Shown here piece by piece: positions 17,327-25,862 of a stretch of 64,000 nt of DNA. Each line of letters opens with the position of its first letter. The stretch's first letter is position 1. The stretch is from Bacteroidota bacterium (GTDB lineage: Bacteria; Bacteroidota; Bacteroidia; B-17B0; Aurantibacillaceae), in the NCBI GenBank assembly GCA_018267655.1, contig JAFDYB010000065.1, forward strand, positions 23,647 to 87,646, written 5' to 3'. A model generated the notes under the pieces. That model was given only the letters and a program-made list of their open reading frames with translations. It was not told the origin of the DNA and did no database searches. The translations under genes were made by a program, and so were the position numbers.

Positions 17327-17853
17327 TGAGTATCTAATAATACTTTTGCATAAGTGTAAAAAAGTTCATTACAGTGTTTACTAGTGGGTATTTGTAATGT
17401 TTGCTATTATAGAATAGTTTAATACCAAGTGCAAACACGTTTTAGTTTAAAAACACAAAATTATTTTTTGTTGAGGTAGAGTATGAAAAGTGAAATAAGG
17501 CAAAAGAAAAAACAAACAAACAAAAGAAATTGCTATTTCGATCTAGCTTTGCTCGTAAAGCTGCCGACTTTTGAAGGAATTAGTTATTACACGCTACTGT
17601 GTCCTTTAACAGACTCAGGGTACAGCGGCATTTCGAAATGTGCTGCGATCTTCCAGATGCAGGCTTTGTTATACGAAAGTGAGTATTTAAATAGGTCAAA
17701 AAGAAAACAAAGAAATATGGCAGGAAGCACCGCTTGATTTAACGACAGATTCAGTAATGGAATTGAATAGTTTGGATTAAAACGGGGGATCTTTTGGATT
17801 AAAAAAAGATGTTTACATTTACATTAAATTTAGTATAGCTCCCATAAAATAAA
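17327..17853. other. Intergenic island with higher GC and several hairpins
   Basis: No recognisable gene. Within it, about 17530-17740 has a base composition unlike its surroundings (44 of 100 bases are G or C in 17571-17670). It contains clear self-complementary parts: AGCTTT at 17545-17550 with AAAGCT at 17557-17562, a hairpin at 17623-17645 built on CATTTCGAAATG flanked by CAGC and GCTG, and ATCT/AGAT near 17650. An 84-codon open frame at 17483-17737 overlaps these but has no recognisable domain. It looks like a structured RNA or a copy of a short mobile repeat. Confidence 0.5.
17771..17804. repeat. Tandem 12-bp direct repeat upstream of the deacetylase gene
   Basis: TTTGGATTAAAA occurs at 17771-17782 and again at 17793-17804, exactly 22 bp (two helical turns) apart, with a GC-rich spacer. 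It lies 50-80 bp before the deacetylase start, where an activator could bind. Confidence 0.55.
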
Positions 17854-18477
17854 TTGAATGTAAAAAAAATATTTTTACCTCAACCTAAATCAATCGTTAA
17901 GCGCTTGTTTCCAAAAGCCTTATGGCAAGTAAACACAACAAATAAATCACTTTACTTAACGTTTGATGATGGTCCCATACCTGATTTAACCGAGTGGATT
18001 TTAGATGAGTTAAAAGCCTATAACGCTAAGGCTACATTTTTTTGCGTTGGGGCTAACATATTAAAAAACCCTGTAATTTTTGAGCGTATTATAAACGAGG
18101 GTCATACGGTTGCAAATCATACAATGAACCATATTAAAGGATTTAAAAACAGCACCTCGTATTATTTAAAAGAAGTTGAAGCTTGTGATAGATTGGTGAA
18201 AAATAATTTTTTCAGACCTCCTTATGGTCAGTTAAAACCATTACAATACAGAGCTTTACATAAATTAGGGTATAAAATTGTTTTTTGGGATGTAATTAGT
18301 TACGACTACGAAAAAATTACACACTTGCAGTGCGCACAAAACGTAATTAAAAATGCAAAGCCTGGAAGCATTATATTGTTTCACGATAACATAAAAGCAT
18401 ATAGTAATGTTAAATATGCATTAAGGAAAAGTTTAAAGCACTTCTCTCAATTAGGATATAGCTTTAAAAAGCTTTAA
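17854..18477 (+). CDS. Polysaccharide deacetylase (NodB domain)
   Basis: 207 residues with the full CE4 motif set: LTFDDGP (catalytic base D38, metal ligand D39), NHTMNH (H89 and H93 as metal ligands), RPPYG at 121-125, a WDVISYDY segment and ILFHDN near the C-terminus. It removes N- or O-acetyl groups from a sugar polymer such as peptidoglycan or a surface glycan. There is no signal peptide, and the N-terminus has short basic segments, so cell location is uncertain. The only available start is the TTG at 17854, because a TAA lies three codons upstream. Its stop overlaps the stop of the convergent transglycosylase gene. Confidence 0.93.
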   Translation: MNVKKIFLPQPKSIVKRLFPKALWQVNTTNKSLYLTFDDGPIPDLTEWILDELKAYNAKATFFCVGANILKNPVIFERIINEGHTVANHTMNHIKGFKNSTSYYLKEVEACDRLVKNNFFRPPYGQLKPLQYRALHKLGYKIVFWDVISYDYEKITHLQCAQNVIKNAKPGSIILFHDNIKAYSNVKYALRKSLKHFSQLGYSFKKL

Positions 18478-20024
18478 TTCTTCGACTTGATTTTTAAGTA
18501 CTGGTCAATCTGCAATTCAGAATTAATTAAATTATTTAGCTCCTTTATATTAGTTGTTGATACGCCATACTTTATTGATATGCTATATAGCGATTCACCT
18601 TTTTGTACTTTATGGGTAATATAATTAATTGAATCTGTCTTTTTATTTTGAGTGTTTTCAGGTGTTACAGAATTGTTTTTGCTATTCTGTGCTAATTGGG
18701 TATTAATTGTTTCTTTTGATTGAGCTATATTTTGCGTGTTTTTGCTTTCAGGCTTTATGTCCAACTTAACGGCCTCACTTTTTTGCTCAGGCACATATAC
18801 TACAAGTTTTTTTCCTGCATGAACGCCTCTGCGGCCAATATAATTCCATGTACGCAAGTCGCTCAAGCTAACGCCATACATACGGGCAATAGTACTTAGC
18901 TTTTCACCGGGTTTTACAATATGTGTTTTTTTAACCTCCACAACATTTGCAATATTTTTGTCTTGCTGTTGATTTTTAATGGCGGTGTAAATATCTTTTT
19001 CGTTAGTTAAAAATAAGCCAATTTTAGTTTTAGGCAAACACATACTATTACCGCCTGCGGGAATAATGTTTTTTCGATATTGAGGATTAAAATATAATAA
19101 CTCATCGCCTGTAACATCAAGCGCCTGTGCAATTTGGTCAAAATGCATTTGCTCTTTTACAATTACAGTATCAACTTCAAAAAAACTTTTCCTGGGTAGA
19201 GCAGGGTATAAGTTATGTTCTGGTCCAAAGCTCATAACGTAATTTGCTGCAATAAATGCAGGTACATACCCCTGTGTTTCTAAAGGTAAGTAAGGTCTAA
19301 TTTCCCAATAAGTTTTTTTTCCGCCACTGCGGCGTATAGCTTTTGTAATTGTTCCGGGGCCTGCATTGTAAGCAGCAAGCACCATTTGCCAATCACCAAA
19401 CATAGAGTATAAACTCTTTAAATATTCGGCCGCTGCAACCGTTGCCTTATATGGATCGCAGCGATCGTCTATATACGAGGTAACACTTAGTCCGTACAAC
19501 TTTCCAGTTGGGTACATAAATTGCCATAAGCCCATTGCACCTGCCCTAGATCGTGCATATGGTATAAGTGCACTTTCAATTACAGCTAAATGTTTTAATT
19601 CAAGTGGAATATTGTATCGGTCAAATACCTCCTCAAACATAGGGTAATATAATTGAGCGGCTCCCATCATTCTGCTAACACTTTCGCGCTTGCGCACGGT
19701 ATATAAATCAATAAATGATTTTACATGATTGTTATAAACCAAGTCAAATGGAGAAAGAGCATCTAATTTAGCCAAACGCGCTTGGTAAGAATAATCGTCA
19801 AACACAGGAACGCTATCCGGTGTATATTTGAATTTATTGTTTTTAGGAAATATAGGTTTTAAAAATGCCTTTTCAAAAACCTTTTGTGTTTGCAGGCTAT
19901 CTAAAACAGCTGCAATTGGGTTGTCGGAAATAAATGACTGGGCATAAATTCGAATAGTAATTAAATTAATTGCTATAAGTAAAAAAAATATTTTTTTGTA
20001 TCCGTTCATTTTTTCTTTATTCAT
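18474..20024 (-). CDS. MltD-like lytic transglycosylase with two LysM domains
   Basis: 516 residues. A signal peptide (residues about 7-28) directs export. The lysozyme-like SLT domain spans about residues 135-265: catalytic Glu E150 in VIESALIP, followed by SRAGAMGLWQFMYPTGKLYG and LAAYNAGPG. Two LysM modules follow, HIVKPGEKLSTIARMYGVSL (about 367) and HKVQKGESLYSISIKYGVST near the C-terminus, which bind peptidoglycan. It cleaves glycan strands to anhydro ends during wall remodelling. A second ATG at residue 6 (MNGYKK) is an equally possible start. The convergent deacetylase gene may also act on the wall. Confidence 0.95.
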   Translation of the reverse strand: MNKEKMNGYKKIFFLLIAINLITIRIYAQSFISDNPIAAVLDSLQTQKVFEKAFLKPIFPKNNKFKYTPDSVPVFDDYSYQARLAKLDALSPFDLVYNNHVKSFIDLYTVRKRESVSRMMGAAQLYYPMFEEVFDRYNIPLELKHLAVIESALIPYARSRAGAMGLWQFMYPTGKLYGLSVTSYIDDRCDPYKATVAAAEYLKSLYSMFGDWQMVLAAYNAGPGTITKAIRRSGGKKTYWEIRPYLPLETQGYVPAFIAANYVMSFGPEHNLYPALPRKSFFEVDTVIVKEQMHFDQIAQALDVTGDELLYFNPQYRKNIIPAGGNSMCLPKTKIGLFLTNEKDIYTAIKNQQQDKNIANVVEVKKTHIVKPGEKLSTIARMYGVSLSDLRTWNYIGRRGVHAGKKLVVYVPEQKSEAVKLDIKPESKNTQNIAQSKETINTQLAQNSKNNSVTPENTQNKKTDSINYITHKVQKGESLYSISIKYGVSTTNIKELNNLINSELQIDQYLKIKSKN

Positions 20025-20172
20025 TCTTTAATGTATTTAACGTAAAATTTTTAAAAACGTTACAATATATATAAATATTTTTTTAACCAAATACCATTTA
20101 TATTATTTAACAGCCCTTTTAGCTAAGTTACAATTTTTGTACCTCTAAAAAAAGAGTAATACATATATTTTT

Positions 20173-20180
20173 TAACTTTG
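20173..20180 (+). promoter_or_regulatory. -7 box placing transcription start on a GTG start codon
   Basis: TAACTTTG, exact TAnnTTTG. Only 4 nt separate it from the GTG at 20185, which is where the transcript should begin, so the mRNA is predicted to be leaderless. Confidence 0.55.
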
Positions 20181-20184
20181 CATT

Positions 20185-20634
20185 GTGAAATCAAAAGAAA
20201 AAGTACATCAACCTATATTTAACATTGAACGAAGCATATCCTATATACTAATTTCATTAGCGTTTAGCGCCTTACTTTGTTATTTAGCTTATAGTAATTT
20301 ACTCGGCAAAGAAGCTGATATGGTAAAGCCACTAGCATTTTTTTTACCTTTGCCGGCGCTTTTTATCAGTTTTAATACTTTATGGATGCTTATTAATCCA
20401 TTTGCTGTTTTTTATAAAAATAAGTTTGAGCTAAAACAATGGCTATTTTCAAATAAGGAATTTTATTTTATTGACGTTAAAAAAGCTTATGTAAATAGTA
20501 AAGGTTATTTAATTATTACTTATAACGACGATGAATTTGAAAAAATTAAGTTAATTGGAATTAGAAGTTCTCACGCAAAATTAATTGAAAGTGAGTTTAA
20601 CAAAATGTTAGCCAATTATCCCAAAGTATTTTAA
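20185..20634 (+). CDS. Small membrane protein with PH-like C-terminal domain, function unknown
   Basis: 149 residues from a GTG start. Two membrane helices (about residues 18-40 and 47-70, YILISLAFSALLCYLAYS and FFLPLPALFISFNTLWML) are followed by a soluble part of about 75 residues that looks like a PH/GRAM-type beta-rich domain (FYFIDVKKAYVNSKGYLIIT, then IRSSHAKLIESEF). Similar short two-helix proteins are common and uncharacterised in Bacteroidota. No later Met could serve as a start without losing the helices. It stands alone between two oppositely oriented genes. Confidence 0.75.
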   Translation: MKSKEKVHQPIFNIERSISYILISLAFSALLCYLAYSNLLGKEADMVKPLAFFLPLPALFISFNTLWMLINPFAVFYKNKFELKQWLFSNKEFYFIDVKKAYVNSKGYLIITYNDDEFEKIKLIGIRSSHAKLIESEFNKMLANYPKVF

Positions 20635-20797
20635 TGCTAGATGAGGTCAGCGCATAAAACGATATAATCAGTTTCTCAATTTATTTCTCATCGTCTAAGT
20701 AAAAAGTAATTTCACATTTTTAAAATAGACCTATAATTAGAGCTATTTGGGTTTATTATTTTATTTTTAGTTACAGAAAAAAAAGCTTTTAAACAGT

Positions 20798-21772
20798 TTA
20801 ATTATAAAACTGTTTTGCTTTTTGTTTTGGTTCAGGAAGCATAAAGCCTATTCTAAAGCCCATTGACATTGAAAGACCCAAGGCAGTTGATCTAAAAAAA
20901 CCATGAAAATTTCCTGGTTCAAATTTTTGTGAAATGTAACCATAATTAGGATAAACCCCTATTTGTGATGAGTTATTATATGGATTGTCATAAAAACCCT
21001 TAAATGTCATGCTTCCGCTTTGGCCTGTGTAACCAAAACCAATGTAATAATCTAACGTAATAAAGCTACCAAGAGCCGATTGGTTACCAAAATTTATAAA
21101 ACAACCATAAGCAGTTGTATTATAATCTGATTTATAAGTTACGGAACTGCTTGAACTTGGGTCGTAAAAGGTATTGGTTAAACCTTGCCATTGCATGTAA
21201 GAAAGAGCTAAATTTAAACTAACATAGCCTCCTAATAAAGGGTGTTGAAACTTAGCACCCCTAACAGTAGTTTTACCATGAGATAAAAATTTAATGCCCG
21301 GCTTTAAATAAAAGCCATAGTAACCACTTGGATTATACGCCGCTTGATTATCAAATATTTTTAAATAGTTTGGATTAAAATTTGAGTTAATATAACCAAC
21401 TTCTGCATCTAAATTGGTACCAACTTTTAAAACACGCTCGTAAGCAAAAGCAAGTTGATTAAACGCTATTGAAAAAGGATGCAGTTTAACAGCTTCTCTA
21501 CGGTTCATAACATTTGATAACTGATTTGCAACTAAGAGCTCATCTGTTTTAACCTGCTCATAATAGCCACTCGCTAATCTAAAAGCCGAAACTAAGTTTT
21601 TATCAATGTAAGTAATCGGACCGTCTTTATCAAGGCGATACCTAAAATCTATATCTGTGATTTCATTTATCTTACAAGGGATTTTTTTATGATCTTTTTT
21701 TAAATAGAGCGTATCCAACTGGCTAAACAAAGTGTTTGAGCCTAATATTAAAAGAAAAAGTAGCTTTTTCAT
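20798..21772 (-). CDS. Putative outer-membrane beta-barrel protein
   Basis: 324 residues with a signal peptide (MKKLLFLLILGSNTLFSQ). An early segment, LYLKKDHKKIPCKINEITDI, resembles the small beta domain found ahead of barrels in Bacteroidota. From residue 100 on there are alternating amphipathic strands rich in Tyr, Phe, Gly and Asn (AFAYERVLKVGTNLDAEVGY, YYGFYLKPGIKF, GYVSLNLALSYMQWQ), as expected of an outer-membrane barrel. The C-terminus (MGFRIGFMLPEPKQKAKQFYN) passes beyond the last strand. No family can be named with certainty. Confidence 0.75.
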   Translation of the reverse strand: MKKLLFLLILGSNTLFSQLDTLYLKKDHKKIPCKINEITDIDFRYRLDKDGPITYIDKNLVSAFRLASGYYEQVKTDELLVANQLSNVMNRREAVKLHPFSIAFNQLAFAYERVLKVGTNLDAEVGYINSNFNPNYLKIFDNQAAYNPSGYYGFYLKPGIKFLSHGKTTVRGAKFQHPLLGGYVSLNLALSYMQWQGLTNTFYDPSSSSSVTYKSDYNTTAYGCFINFGNQSALGSFITLDYYIGFGYTGQSGSMTFKGFYDNPYNNSSQIGVYPNYGYISQKFEPGNFHGFFRSTALGLSMSMGFRIGFMLPEPKQKAKQFYN

Positions 21773-21852
21773 CGTTATATTTTTTAAAGATTAACGTAAA
21801 TCTACAAAAAATAATTAAACAATCCAAATATCTAAGCTAAATTTGGAGCATC

Positions 21853-22446
21853 ATGTTTACCGGAATTATTGAAACAACAGCTACACTAATTGATTTAAAA
21901 TCGAATGGTACTAATATTGATTTTTATTTTGAATCAACTATAACTAACGAGCTTAAGATAGATCAAAGCATTGCTCATAACGGCGTATGCTTAACAGTTG
22001 TTGAAATAAAAAATACTAGTTACAAAGTAAGTGCTATTTTAGAAACGCTCAATAGAAGTAATTTTAATAAATTAAAAAAAGGAGATGTAGTAAATATTGA
22101 GCGTTGTATGCCTGCAAATGGAAGGTTTGACGGACACATAGTGCAGGGGCACGTAGATTGCGTTGCCTTTTGCAAAAAAATTATTGATATTAACGGAAGT
22201 TGGGAATTTGAATTTGAATTGAATAGCAACGAAATTTATTTAGTTGTTGAAAAAGGGAGTGTTACTATAAATGGCGTAAGCTTAACGGTAGTAAGAGGTC
22301 AAGGTAAATTATTTTCGGTGCATATTATTCCTTACACTTTTGAGCACACAAATTTTAAATACTTAGCAGTTAACAGCGTGGTTAATATTGAGTTTGATAT
22401 TATAGGCAAGTATGTAAAAAAAATGTTGAATAAAGATATTGCATAA
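21853..22446 (+). CDS. ribE: Riboflavin synthase, alpha chain
   Basis: 197 residues made of two lumazine-binding repeats. The N-terminus MFTGIIETTATL is the hallmark, NGVCLTVVEI closes part of the first barrel, and GRFDGHIVQGHVDC starts the second, with INGVSLTVV as its counterpart. The enzyme dismutates two 6,7-dimethyl-8-ribityllumazine molecules to riboflavin. It is a single gene, with a short GGAG four bases before the ATG, a modest SD-like match. No FMN riboswitch is visible upstream. Confidence 0.97.
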   Translation: MFTGIIETTATLIDLKSNGTNIDFYFESTITNELKIDQSIAHNGVCLTVVEIKNTSYKVSAILETLNRSNFNKLKKGDVVNIERCMPANGRFDGHIVQGHVDCVAFCKKIIDINGSWEFEFELNSNEIYLVVEKGSVTINGVSLTVVRGQGKLFSVHIIPYTFEHTNFKYLAVNSVVNIEFDIIGKYVKKMLNKDIA

Positions 22447-22517
22447 AAAAGAGTGCAAACAACATAAATTTAATGTTTACAAAACGCACTTAGTAAAATT
22501 GTGTTTAAATTTTGGTG

Positions 22518-24101
22518 TTACACCAAAATAGTAACCGGATTTTCAATAAATAGTTTTAAAGTTTGTAAAAATGCTGCGCCCGTAGCACCATCTACGCTGC
22601 GGTGATCGCAGGCTAAGGTAACTTTCATTACATTACCAGGAATTACTGCGCCATTTTTTACAACAGGCACTTGTTTTATTCCGCCAACGCTTAATATACA
22701 ACTTTCAGGGCTGTTGATAATTGAGGTAAACGATTCAATGCCAAACATGCCTAAGTTAGAAATTGTAAAGGTATTTCCTTCCCAATCTTGTGGTTGTAAT
22801 TTGCGTTCGCGAGCGCGTTTGCCTAAATCTTTTACCTCTGCACTTATTTGCGAAAGTGATTTTTGATCGGTAAAACGAACTACCGGAACCAATAAGCCAT
22901 CTTCAATTGCAACAGCAACTCCCACGTGTATATGGTGGTTAATTCTTATTTTATCGCCCATCCAATACGCATTTACTTTTGGGTGTTTGCGAAGTGCAGC
23001 AGCAGCAGCTTTTATTATAATATCGTTGAACGAAATTTTTGTTTCGGTAATTTTATTCATTGCTTCGCGCGCAGCTATTGTATTATCCATGTCAATATCT
23101 ATGGTTAAGTAATAGTGTGGCGCAGTGTTTTTGCTTTCACTTAAACGTTTTGCAATTACTTTACGCATTTGCGAAACCGGCTCATCGGTAAAACTTTCGG
23201 TGCCAAGCATTGCAGGTGCAGTAAGTACTGTTTTTGCAGAAGTGCTCGAGTTGTTTTTAAAATTTTCAACGTCGATTTTCACAATACGTCCATTATCGCC
23301 GCTGCCATGTACTTTTGATAAATCAATCCCTTTTTCTTTTGCCAAAGCTTTAGCCAGAGGCGAGGCTTTAACGCGGTTGTCGTTTGATATATTTGTACTG
23401 TGGCTTGTTTGTACTGCAGCTGTATTTTCTTTTACGGTAGCTGAAGTATTTTGATTTGCTTTAGGTGCCGAAGAATTTGAATTTACGATTTGTAAAATTT
23501 CATTTACATTTTCGCCACCTTTGCCAAGTATGGCAATAATTGCGTCAACTGGTACCGATTGTTTTTCTTGTACACCAATATGCAGCAAAATACCATCTTG
23601 AAAACTTTCAAATTCCATTGTGGCTTTATCGGTAGCAATATCAGCAAGCAATTCGCCGCTTTTTATTTTATCACCCACCTTTTTATGCCATTTTTCAATG
23701 ATGCCATCGGTCATGGTATCACTTAGTTTTGGCATTCGAACTACTTCAACGCCTTTGGGTAAACTGGTGGTAGATGTAGTCGTTGTATTTACAGTAGATG
23801 CTTCTGTTTTTTCAATAGCTTTGCCGCCTGTATTTCCATTTAATAAGGCAGAGATGTCTTCGCCTTCTTTTCCAAGTATGGCAATTACCGAATCAACCGG
23901 CACCGGCTGTTTTTCTTGCACGCCAATATGCAGTAGCACACCATCTTGAAAGCTTTCAAATTCCATCGTTGCTTTGTCAGTTTCAATATCGGCAAGCAGT
24001 TCGCCGCTTTTTACTTTGTCGCCCACTTTTTTGTGCCACTTTGCAATTACGCCATCTGTCATGGTATCGCTTAGTTTAGGCATTTTTACAATTTCAGCCA
24101 T
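22518..24101 (-). CDS. pdhC: Pyruvate dehydrogenase complex E2, dihydrolipoyl acetyltransferase (two lipoyl domains)
   Basis: 527 residues. There are two near-identical N-terminal lipoyl domains with DIETDKATMEF (about residue 41) and DIATDKATMEF (about residue 160), each carrying the lipoylated Lys. Then come an Ala/Thr/Ser-rich linker, a peripheral subunit-binding domain (KASPLAKALAKEKGIDLSKV, GSGDNGRI) and the catalytic core with H500 in DHRSVDGATGAAF. It transfers acetyl groups from lipoamide to CoA. It is preceded by E1 alpha on the same strand (41-bp gap), so the two are co-transcribed; E1 beta and E3 are not in the window. Confidence 0.96.
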   Translation of the reverse strand: MAEIVKMPKLSDTMTDGVIAKWHKKVGDKVKSGELLADIETDKATMEFESFQDGVLLHIGVQEKQPVPVDSVIAILGKEGEDISALLNGNTGGKAIEKTEASTVNTTTTSTTSLPKGVEVVRMPKLSDTMTDGIIEKWHKKVGDKIKSGELLADIATDKATMEFESFQDGILLHIGVQEKQSVPVDAIIAILGKGGENVNEILQIVNSNSSAPKANQNTSATVKENTAAVQTSHSTNISNDNRVKASPLAKALAKEKGIDLSKVHGSGDNGRIVKIDVENFKNNSSTSAKTVLTAPAMLGTESFTDEPVSQMRKVIAKRLSESKNTAPHYYLTIDIDMDNTIAAREAMNKITETKISFNDIIIKAAAAALRKHPKVNAYWMGDKIRINHHIHVGVAVAIEDGLLVPVVRFTDQKSLSQISAEVKDLGKRARERKLQPQDWEGNTFTISNLGMFGIESFTSIINSPESCILSVGGIKQVPVVKNGAVIPGNVMKVTLACDHRSVDGATGAAFLQTLKLFIENPVTILV

Positions 24102-24142
24102 ATATTAAAATTTTGTAAATGGTTTTTCTTTCCGATTAAATG

Positions 24143-25168
24143 TTATTCTTTGATGAATGGGTAACCCGGTTCTGAGTAAATATCCTCGTATAGTTCATAC
24201 GGTTCAGGATAGGGGCTTTCTTCGGCAAATTTTATGCTTTCATCAACTAAATCTTTAACGCGCGCTTCAATTTCTTCAATACCCTTTTCATCAATCCATT
24301 TATTTTTTTGAAGTGTTGCCAATACTTTTAAAATAGGATCTTGCTCTTGGTATTCTTTTACTTCTTCTTTGCTGCGGTAAGTTTGTGCATCGCTCATGCT
24401 ATGTCCTTTGTAGCGATAAGTTTTCATTTCCAATAAGGTTGGTCCATCACCTCTACGTGCGCGTGCTACGGCATCTTCAATTGCTTCATGAACAGCTTCA
24501 ACGGTTAAGCCATCAACGGGCTTGCTTGGCATATCGTAAGCCAAGCCTAATTTCCATAAGTCATGAACATTACTGGTGCGTTCAACCGAAGTCCCCATTG
24601 CATACATATTGTTTTCAATCACAAATATTACAGGTAATTTCCAAGTCATTGCCATGTTAAAGGCTTCGTGTAGTGCGCCTTGGCGTACAGCGCCATCGCC
24701 CATGCTGCAAATACAAACATTGTCTGTTCCTAAATATTTTTCAGCAAAAGCAATGCCTGCACCTAAAGGAATTTGCCCGCCAACAATACCATGCCCACCA
24801 ACAAAATTATGCTCTTTGCTAAAAATGTGCATACTGCCTCCTTTGCCCTTACTGCATCCGGTTACTTTAGCGTACATTTCTGCCATTACATATTTTGGGT
24901 GAAGCCCGAGTGCTATGGGGTGTGCGTGATCGCGGTAGGCGGTAATGTGCTTATCTTCTTTTTTAGTGGCACTTACTGTACCTGCTACAATTGCTTCTTG
25001 CCCAATGTATAAGTGGCAAAAACCTTTTATTTTTTGTTGTACATAAACTTGCCCTGTTTTTTCTTCAAATTTTCGCATTAACAACATGCTTTCGTACCAT
25101 TTCAAATATTGTTCTTTGGTGAATTTTAAATTAGAAACAGCTTTTTTTTCAACTGCAGTTTTAGACAT
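24143..25168 (-). CDS. pdhA: Pyruvate dehydrogenase E1 component, alpha subunit
   Basis: 341 residues. The thiamine diphosphate binding motif is MGDGAVRQGALHEAFNMAMT through VIENN, and the phosphorylation-loop-like TYRYKGHSMSDAQTYRSKEE is present. The GSMHIF and GGHGIVGGQIPLGAG segments are typical of the alpha subunit. With an E1 beta partner encoded elsewhere it decarboxylates pyruvate and acetylates the E2 lipoyl arm. An exact -7 box (TAAATTTG, 25198-25191 on the minus strand) lies upstream, giving a leader of about 18 nt. First gene of the pdhA-pdhC operon. Confidence 0.97.
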   Translation of the reverse strand: MSKTAVEKKAVSNLKFTKEQYLKWYESMLLMRKFEEKTGQVYVQQKIKGFCHLYIGQEAIVAGTVSATKKEDKHITAYRDHAHPIALGLHPKYVMAEMYAKVTGCSKGKGGSMHIFSKEHNFVGGHGIVGGQIPLGAGIAFAEKYLGTDNVCICSMGDGAVRQGALHEAFNMAMTWKLPVIFVIENNMYAMGTSVERTSNVHDLWKLGLAYDMPSKPVDGLTVEAVHEAIEDAVARARRGDGPTLLEMKTYRYKGHSMSDAQTYRSKEEVKEYQEQDPILKVLATLQKNKWIDEKGIEEIEARVKDLVDESIKFAEESPYPEPYELYEDIYSEPGYPFIKE

Positions 25169-25190
25169 AATTTACAAAATTGATAAACAA

Positions 25191-25198
25191 CAAATTTA
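25191..25198 (-). promoter_or_regulatory. -7 box of pdhA-pdhC
   Basis: Minus-strand TAAATTTG, exact TAnnTTTG. Predicted transcript start about 25186, 18 nt before the ATG at 25168. No well-spaced -33 box is visible. Confidence 0.5.
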
Positions 25199-25317
25199 AG
25201 AGAAAATTATGGAATTAAAAATTCATTTATATTGAAATCTGTACAAGTACTATATTTCTTTTTGCGCTTGACAAAAGAGCTTTTAGAGAGAGAGATAATC
25301 ATCAAAACTAAATAAAC

Positions 25318-25344
25318 AAAAAAGGAATGCAAGAGCATTCCTTT
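25318..25344 (-). terminator. Rho-independent terminator of the cytochrome oxidase cluster
   Basis: On the minus strand AAAGGAATGC, a 4-nt loop and GCATTCCTTT form a perfect 10-bp stem followed by a T-rich tract. It separates the oxidase genes from pdhA-pdhC downstream. Confidence 0.8.
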
Positions 25345-25370
25345 TCATTTAAAAGCAGTGTGAGTTAAAA

Positions 25371-25847
25371 CTAGTGAGCTTCGGTTGCTTCGTGCGCTGA
25401 ACTTTGTTCGTGTGCTTCGCCACCGCCATGATGCCCGCTTTTTAAAGCTTCTTGTTGTTTTTTAAATATAGGGTCAACTTTAGTAAAATGCCCACTAGTG
25501 CCGGCATAAGTACCCTCTGTTAAAACTATAAAAATAGTGTAAACAATAAATATAATGTAAGGCATAAGTATAGTGTATTTAAAAAACTTTACCTCGTGCC
25601 CTAAGTGCATAAACCACCATACAATTGCGGCTGCTTTTGCTATTGTTAATGATATAAACAGTGTTTTTAGCCCTAAAGTACCAGACCAACCTTTACTAGG
25701 TGCTAAAAAACCGATTATTAATTCAAAAATTGTGATAGCTAACATGACCCAAAATACATTCCAAAGGGTGCGGCGTGATTTTTTTCCATGAGCCTCATCG
25801 TGATTGCTCATTATTTCATATTGCGGATAATTATCGTGAAATTCCAT
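25371..25847 (-). CDS. Cytochrome c oxidase subunit IV family protein
   Basis: 158 residues with three membrane helices (about 28-50, 59-80 and 92-112; WNVFWVMLAITIFELIIGF, FISLTIAKAAAIVWWFMHLG, YTILMPYIIFIVYTIFIVLT). The HLGHEVKFFKYTILMP segment matches the caa3/bo3 subunit IV family. The tail is His-, Glu- and Ala-rich and probably faces the cytoplasm. The gene is last in the cluster with haem O synthase and two subunit III genes; subunits I and II are not in the window. It probably supports oxidase assembly or stability rather than catalysis. Confidence 0.9.
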   Translation of the reverse strand: MEFHDNYPQYEIMSNHDEAHGKKSRRTLWNVFWVMLAITIFELIIGFLAPSKGWSGTLGLKTLFISLTIAKAAAIVWWFMHLGHEVKFFKYTILMPYIIFIVYTIFIVLTEGTYAGTSGHFTKVDPIFKKQQEALKSGHHGGGEAHEQSSAHEATEAH

Positions 25848-25862
25848 AGCTTAAAAATTTTA

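Noticed and set aside
17483..17737. 84-codon frame inside the GC-richer island
   Set aside because: It overlaps several hairpins and has no recognisable domain; the folding explains the region better.
21845..21848. GGAG before ribE as a second strong Shine-Dalgarno
   Set aside because: Only 4 nt and too close (4 nt) to the ATG to compare with the 7-nt match of rplI.
22447..22517. Possible hairpin after riboflavin synthase (GTGC ... GCAC)
   Set aside because: Short interrupted stem with a long loop and no T-tract.
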